Shown: piece after piece, positions 59,661-64,000 of the stretch
Position numbering within the stretch: position 1 is the first letter of the stretch
Layout of the letters: each line of letters starts with the position of its first letter
Source: Aquamicrobium lusatiense
GTDB lineage: Bacteria > Pseudomonadota > Alphaproteobacteria > Rhizobiales > Rhizobiaceae
Assembly (NCBI RefSeq): GCF_014201615.1
Contig: NZ_JACHEU010000002.1
Coordinates: 248,001-312,000 of the forward strand
Length of the DNA stretch: 64,000 bases
Direction of reading: 5' to 3'
Position numbers and translations under genes: made by a program
Notes under the pieces: generated by a model
Database searches by the model: none
What the model saw: only the letters and a program-made list of their open reading frames with translations
Told to the model about the DNA's origin: nothing

Positions 59661-62591
59661 ATGAAAAAAGGCGATCATCTCTTTCTTGTCGACGGCTCGG
59701 GCTACATTTTCCGCGCCTATCACGCATTGCCGCCACTGACCCGTAAATCGGACGGATTGCCGACCAATGCCGTGCTCGGCTTCTGCAACATGGTGTGGAA
59801 GCTGATGCGCGACGCGCGCGACACCGATGTCGGGGTAACGCCGACGCATTTCGCCGTCATTTTCGACTATTCCTCGAAAACCTTCCGCAACGAGCTTTAC
59901 CCGGAATACAAGGCCAACCGCTCGGCGCCGCCGGAGGATCTCGTTCCGCAGTTCGGGCTGATCCGCCACGCAACCCGCGCCTTCAACCTGCCCTGCGTGG
60001 AAATGGAGGGTTTCGAGGCCGACGATCTGATCGCCACCTACTGCCGCATGGCCGAGGAAGCGGGCGCCGACGCCACCATCATCTCCTCGGACAAGGACCT
60101 GATGCAGCTCGTCAGCCCCAGCGTCTCGATGTATGATCCGATGAAGGATCATCAGATCGGCATCCCCGAAGTCATCGAGAAATGGGGGGTGCCGCCGGAA
60201 AAGATGATCGACCTGCAGGCGCTGACGGGCGACTCGGTCGACAACATTCCCGGCATTCCCGGCATCGGTCCCAAAACCGCGGCACAGCTTCTGGAACAAT
60301 ATGGCGACCTCGACACCTTGCTTGCCCGTGCCGGCGAGATCAAGCAGCCGAAGCGCCGCGAGTCCATCATCGAGAACACCGGGAAAGCCCGCCTGTCTCG
60401 CGAACTGGTGACGCTGAAGCGCGACGTTCCGGTGAATGAGGTGCCGGACGACTTTGCGCTCGAACCCGCCAACGGACCGAAGCTGGTCGCCTTCCTGAAG
60501 GCGATGGAGTTCACCACGCTGACGCGGCGCGTGGCCGAGGCAACCGGCACGGAAGCCGGCGAGGTCGAGGCCGCCGATGTGCCGGTCGAGCGCGCTGACA
60601 CCGCCCACGGCCCGGACATGGATGAAGTGGCGTCCGCAACAACGGACGAAGCCGGAACCGAAACCGCTCCCGCGGCGGACGAAGGCGACACCCCTGCCCG
60701 GCTCGCCGACCGGCGCGCCGAGGCGGCGACGGCGGAAAAGATCGACGTCGACGCCTATCACACCATCACCGATCTTCAGACGCTGACGGACTGGATCGCA
60801 GAGGCCTTCGAGACGGGCGTCGTCGCCTTCGACACCGAGACTACCTCGCTCGACCCGATGCAGGCCGAACTGGTCGGCTTTTCCCTGGCCCCGCGGCCGG
60901 GCCGCGCGGCCTATGTGCCGCTGGGCCACAGGCAAGGCGCGGGCGACCTGCTGGGCGGCGGCCCGGTGGAAGGTCAACTGCCGGTGCGCGAGGCGCTGGC
61001 AGCACTCAAGCCCCTGATGGAAGCGCCCTCGGTGCTCAAGATCGCCCAGAACCTCAAATATGATCTGGTCGTGATGAGCCGCTACGGCGTCGATATCGCC
61101 CCCTATGACGACACCATGCTGCTTTCTTATGTGCTTGATGGCGGGGCGGCGCGTGGCCACGGCATGGATTCGCTCGCGGAAAAATGGCTCGGCCACAAGA
61201 CCATCCAGTTCGGCGAGGTGGCCGGCACCGGCAAGAGCTTCATCGGCTTCGAGAATGTCGCCATCGACAAGGCCACCCGCTACGCCGGCGAGGATGCCGA
61301 TGTGACGCTGCGCCTGTGGCAGGTGCTGAAGCCACGGCTGGCCGCCAAGGGCCTGGTGTCCGTCTATGAGCGGCTGGAACGCCCGCTGGTTCCGGTTCTG
61401 GCGCGCATGGAGCAGCGCGGCATCTCGGTCGACCGGCAGATATTGTCGCGGCTTTCCGGCGAGCTGGCGCAGGGTGCGGCGGCTATCGAGGAGGAAATCT
61501 ACGGCCTGATCGGCGAGCGCATCAACATCGGCTCGCCGAAGCAGCTCGGCGACATATTGTTCGGCCGCATGGGCCTGCCAGGCGGCTCGAAGACCAAGAC
61601 CGGCCAGTGGTCCACCTCCGCGCAACTGCTGGAAGATCTCGCGGCGGAAGGCCATGAGCTGCCGCGCAAGATCGTGGACTGGCGCCAGCTCACCAAGCTG
61701 AAATCGACCTATACCGACGCCCTGCCCGGCTATATCAATCCGCAGACCGGCCGCGTTCACACCAACTTCGCGCTCGCCGCGACCACGACGGGACGACTCT
61801 CCTCCTCCGACCCGAACCTGCAGAACATCCCCGTGCGCACCGCCGAGGGCCGCAAGATCAGGACAGCCTTCGTCGCGGACAAGGGCTACAGGCTGGTCTC
61901 GGCCGACTACAGCCAGATCGAGCTGCGCGTGCTTGCCCATGTGGCCGACATCGCCCAGCTCAAGCAGGCGTTCGCGGAAGGCGCCGACATTCACGCCACC
62001 ACCGCGTCTGAAATGTTCGGCGTGCCGGTGGAAGGCATGCCCTCGGAAGTGCGCCGCCGCGCCAAGGCGATCAACTTCGGCATCATCTACGGCATTTCGG
62101 CCTTCGGTCTCGCCAACCAGCTTTCCATCCCGCGCGAGGAGGCAAGCGCCTACATCAAGAAGTATTTCGAGCGCTTTCCCGGCATCCGCGATTATATCGA
62201 GGAAACCAAGGCCTATGCGCGCGAGAACGGCTATGTGGAGACCGTGTTCGGCCGGCGCATCCACTATCCGGAAATCCGCTCGCCCAACCCCTCGGTGCGC
62301 GCCTTCAACGAGCGCGCCTCGATCAATGCCCGCCTGCAGGGCACGGCGGCCGACATCATCCGCCGCGCCATGGTGCGCATCGAGCCGGCGCTGGCAGACG
62401 CGAAGCTTTCGGCCCGCATGCTGTTGCAGGTCCATGACGAACTGATCTTCGAGGTGGCCGACGACGAGGTCGAGGCAACCATTCCCGTGATCTGCGAGGT
62501 GATGGAAAACGCGCCGATGCCGGCGCGCGCGCTGTCGGTTCCGCTCAAGGTGGATGCGCGCGCCGCCCACAACTGGGACGAAGCGCATTGA
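59661..62591 (+). CDS. polA: DNA polymerase I
   Basis: 976 residues from ATG 59661; an in-frame ATG at 59625 would add 12. Domains: 5'-3' exonuclease (about 1-290, F-E-A-D-D and S-S-D-K-D), an Ala/Glu-rich linker, 3'-5' exonuclease with D-T-E-T-T-S-L (Asp near 391), and polymerase with D-Y-S-Q-I-E-L (Asp near 749), R-R-x-A-K-A-I-N-F-G and Q-V-H-D-E-L (near 925). The 3'-5' DEDD motif looks intact, unlike many Gram-positive PolA. Okazaki-fragment processing and repair. Confidence 0.97.
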   Translation: MKKGDHLFLVDGSGYIFRAYHALPPLTRKSDGLPTNAVLGFCNMVWKLMRDARDTDVGVTPTHFAVIFDYSSKTFRNELYPEYKANRSAPPEDLVPQFGLIRHATRAFNLPCVEMEGFEADDLIATYCRMAEEAGADATIISSDKDLMQLVSPSVSMYDPMKDHQIGIPEVIEKWGVPPEKMIDLQALTGDSVDNIPGIPGIGPKTAAQLLEQYGDLDTLLARAGEIKQPKRRESIIENTGKARLSRELVTLKRDVPVNEVPDDFALEPANGPKLVAFLKAMEFTTLTRRVAEATGTEAGEVEAADVPVERADTAHGPDMDEVASATTDEAGTETAPAADEGDTPARLADRRAEAATAEKIDVDAYHTITDLQTLTDWIAEAFETGVVAFDTETTSLDPMQAELVGFSLAPRPGRAAYVPLGHRQGAGDLLGGGPVEGQLPVREALAALKPLMEAPSVLKIAQNLKYDLVVMSRYGVDIAPYDDTMLLSYVLDGGAARGHGMDSLAEKWLGHKTIQFGEVAGTGKSFIGFENVAIDKATRYAGEDADVTLRLWQVLKPRLAAKGLVSVYERLERPLVPVLARMEQRGISVDRQILSRLSGELAQGAAAIEEEIYGLIGERINIGSPKQLGDILFGRMGLPGGSKTKTGQWSTSAQLLEDLAAEGHELPRKIVDWRQLTKLKSTYTDALPGYINPQTGRVHTNFALAATTTGRLSSSDPNLQNIPVRTAEGRKIRTAFVADKGYRLVSADYSQIELRVLAHVADIAQLKQAFAEGADIHATTASEMFGVPVEGMPSEVRRRAKAINFGIIYGISAFGLANQLSIPREEASAYIKKYFERFPGIRDYIEETKAYARENGYVETVFGRRIHYPEIRSPNPSVRAFNERASINARLQGTAADIIRRAMVRIEPALADAKLSARMLLQVHDELIFEVADDEVEATIPVICEVMENAPMPARALSVPLKVDARAAHNWDEAH

Positions 62592-62627
62592 CTATGGAAG
62601 CTTCGAGCCGGAAAGGGCGCTAAGGCC

Positions 62628-63014
62628 ATGATGCTCAGGCGGCTCACCGCCGGCGTCATCGACATCATTCTCATGTTGACGATGGCGCTGTCGCCGCTGT
62701 TTCTGGCAGCCGCCTTTCTTCCCGGATACATGGACGCGCCTGCCGGACAGCCGCCGACACTCCTCATGGGCGCAACCCTTTTGTGGATGATCGTGGTGCT
62801 GCTCTGGTATTTTCCGGGCTTTGAAAGCAGCCGCCTGATGGCCACGCCGGGCAAGCTCCTGGTGCGGCTGAAAGTGGTGCAGGCGAGCGGGCGAAAGCTG
62901 GAGTTCACACAAGCGCTCTACCGCATGGTCTTCGGGCCGCTGGCGCTGTGGTTCCTGCCGCTCTATCGGGACCGCATGTCGGGTGGCGCAAAAGTCATTG
63001 ATCGCAGGGGATAG
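62628..63014 (+). CDS. RDD-family membrane protein
   Basis: 128 residues, three hydrophobic helices (about 10-34, 47-66, 95-112). R-R-L-T-A-G-V-I-D-I and T-P-G-K-L-L-V-R-L-K-V-V are the RDD landmarks, though the central Arg-Asp-Asp triad is altered to R-x-x-x-x-x-I-D. Inner-membrane protein of unclear function; 36 nt after polA and probably co-transcribed. Confidence 0.82.
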   Translation: MMLRRLTAGVIDIILMLTMALSPLFLAAAFLPGYMDAPAGQPPTLLMGATLLWMIVVLLWYFPGFESSRLMATPGKLLVRLKVVQASGRKLEFTQALYRMVFGPLALWFLPLYRDRMSGGAKVIDRRG

Positions 63015-63030
63015 CCTTGAGCGCCGGCCC

Positions 63031-63564
63031 TCACGCCGGCCTGCACTCCTGCAGCGCCTGCGCTTCGATGCGCTTGATCCAGCCATCCTTGCAATCCGAG
63101 TAGGCGTGCGAATCGTGAGGATGCGCGTCGCGGCAGTCCTGCTTCAGGCGATCATATTCGGCGGCGATGTCTGCATTCGCGTGCAGGTAATCGCGGAATG
63201 CCAGATGCCGTATGACTTCCGGCGAGCCTTCCAGATAGCAATGCGCCTGCGCCAGCCGCTGGCCGCTTTGCGGGTCCGACTTCGTGCAGTAACGCCGCCC
63301 CGGCAGCCCGTATTCGCCCCACCATTCATAGCCCAGCGCCTCGATTGCAGGGCGGCAGGCATCGAACGCCTCCAGATCGCGCACCACCGGCAGCAGGTCG
63401 AGGACAGGTTTGGCGTGGATGCCGGGAATAGAAGTCGAGCCGATATGATGCACGGCGACCACACACGAACCCGCCGCCGCCGAAATGCGCTCCGCCTCCG
63501 CCCGCGCCAGTGCTGCCCATTGCGGATCATGAGCGACCAGGTCGACCTTGATGGGTGGCGGCAT
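63031..63564 (-). CDS. GrpB/UPF0157 family protein
   Basis: 177 residues. V-H-H-I-G-S-T-S-I-P-G-I-H-A-K-P-V-L-D-L-L is the diagnostic nucleotidyltransferase-like core, with an H-L-A-F-R-D-Y-L-H segment after it. Likely nucleotidyltransferase of unknown substrate. Five cysteines, more than usual. Convergent with the RDD gene. Confidence 0.93.
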   Translation of the reverse strand: MPPPIKVDLVAHDPQWAALARAEAERISAAAGSCVVAVHHIGSTSIPGIHAKPVLDLLPVVRDLEAFDACRPAIEALGYEWWGEYGLPGRRYCTKSDPQSGQRLAQAHCYLEGSPEVIRHLAFRDYLHANADIAAEYDRLKQDCRDAHPHDSHAYSDCKDGWIKRIEAQALQECRPA

Positions 63565-63639
63565 TTTTCTGTCTCTTTCATCTGTTCTTAGTCAGTTCGG
63601 CATTTTTATACGCTGATTCCTCACCAAGAAAGGCAGGAC

Positions 63640-64000
63640 ATGGCCTCCAGCAAATTGCGCATCGCGGTTCTCTTCGGCGGGCGCTCGGCCGAGCATGACG
63701 TGTCGGTACTCTCTGCCACCAATGTCATGCGGGCGCTCGATCCTGCCAGATATGATGCGGTTCCGGTTTTCGTCACCCGCGAAGGCCAATGGCTGCTGAG
63801 CAGCTACGCAGACGGCATGCTGGCAAAGCCAGACAGCGGCACGGAAATCAGCCTCCTGCCCGGCGGAAAAGGCCGCCTTCTTGCGATCCCGGAAAACGGC
63901 ACCCCGCATGAGGTCGAGAAAATCGACCTTCTGTTCCCGGTTCTGCATGGCCTGCATGGCGAGGACGGCGCGGTGCAGGGACTGGCTGAGGTGGCGCGCG
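63640..64000 (+). CDS. ddl: D-alanine--D-alanine ligase, N-terminal part
   Basis: The first 120 codons, open to the window edge. V-L-F-G-G-R-S-A-E-H-D-V-S-V-L-S-A (residues 9-24) and P-V-L-H-G-L-H-G-E-D-G-A-V-Q-G-L (near 102) are the substrate-binding motifs of D-Ala-D-Ala ligases. The H-G-E-D-G form with an interposed L-L-P-G-G-K insertion resembles the DdlA/VanA-like long class. Makes the terminal dipeptide of the peptidoglycan stem, substrate for the PBP near 48.8 kb. SD AGGCAGGA before ATG 63640. Confidence 0.92.
   Translation, partial: MASSKLRIAVLFGGRSAEHDVSVLSATNVMRALDPARYDAVPVFVTREGQWLLSSYADGMLAKPDSGTEISLLPGGKGRLLAIPENGTPHEVEKIDLLFPVLHGLHGEDGAVQGLAEVAR

Noticed and set aside
59544-62588. 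1014-codon open frame on the minus strand
   Set aside because: Antisense shadow of polA in a high-GC genome; no domain, and polA motifs are intact on the other strand.

Overview
This window is chromosomal DNA of an alphaproteobacterium of the order Rhizobiales, most like the Mesorhizobium / Nitratireductor / Aquamicrobium (Phyllobacteriaceae-type) group. The GC content is high, roughly the low sixties by eye. Several gene orders are typical of the order: lptC-lptA-lptB-rpoN-hpf-ptsN, ubiE-ubiB-coaBC, cysG-DUF2849-cysI-cysH-DUF934, sppA-ihfB-lapA, hsp20-DUF1150, and nth divergent from DUF2244-ada. An Omp25-type porin, a Flp pilin and OlsB also fit. I see no tRNA, rRNA, CRISPR array, transposase or phage gene. 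The window is mostly housekeeping, with interest in its regulatory RNA and a few accessory genes.

Layout. 1-3.6 kb: end of an RND efflux pump, a MaoC-type hydratase, a TetR regulator and two small proteins. 3.6-9.2 kb: a minus-strand sarcosine oxidase operon (soxB, a small exported protein, soxD, soxA, soxG). 9.4-13 kb: HerA-like ATPase, ribosomal protein S21, a TPR lipoprotein and a DUF992 protein. 13.2-16.9 kb: coaBC, ubiB, ubiE, divergent from upp and slyX. 18-26 kb: msrA, a PAP2 membrane protein, a Flp pilin, a NUDIX hydrolase, DNA repair genes (nth, ada), a ribokinase, and a small heat-shock gene with a candidate RpoH promoter and ROSE-like thermometer. 25.8-31 kb: ptsN, hpf, rpoN and the lpt genes. 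31.2-40.7 kb: sppA, ihfB, lapA, a hydrolase, two RNA methyltransferases, lspA, a hybrid histidine kinase, olsB and a TRIC-type channel. 40.8-47.5 kb: grpE, the assimilatory sulfur operon and an SDR oxidoreductase. 47.6-53.8 kb: a class A PBP, a mesX-mesD pair behind a cobalamin riboswitch, and omp25. 54-57.2 kb: a cluster of small stress proteins with two FNR/FixK-type boxes. 57.2-64 kb: ribonuclease D, an M20 dipeptidase, a candidate sRNA with three C-rich loops, polA, an RDD protein, a GrpB protein and the start of ddl.

The strongest leads are: (1) a roughly 150-nt RNA upstream of and opposite to polA, in which three successive hairpins all expose C-rich, anti-Shine-Dalgarno-like loops; (2) the B12-riboswitch-controlled mesX-mesD folate-independent methionine synthase pair, lower in GC than its surroundings and bordered by intergenic repeats; (3) an uncharacterised exported protein translationally coupled inside the sox operon; (4) a family of mosaic intergenic repeats in five places, two of which contribute stop codons to neighbouring genes. 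All function calls come from reading motifs and context; no database search was run.
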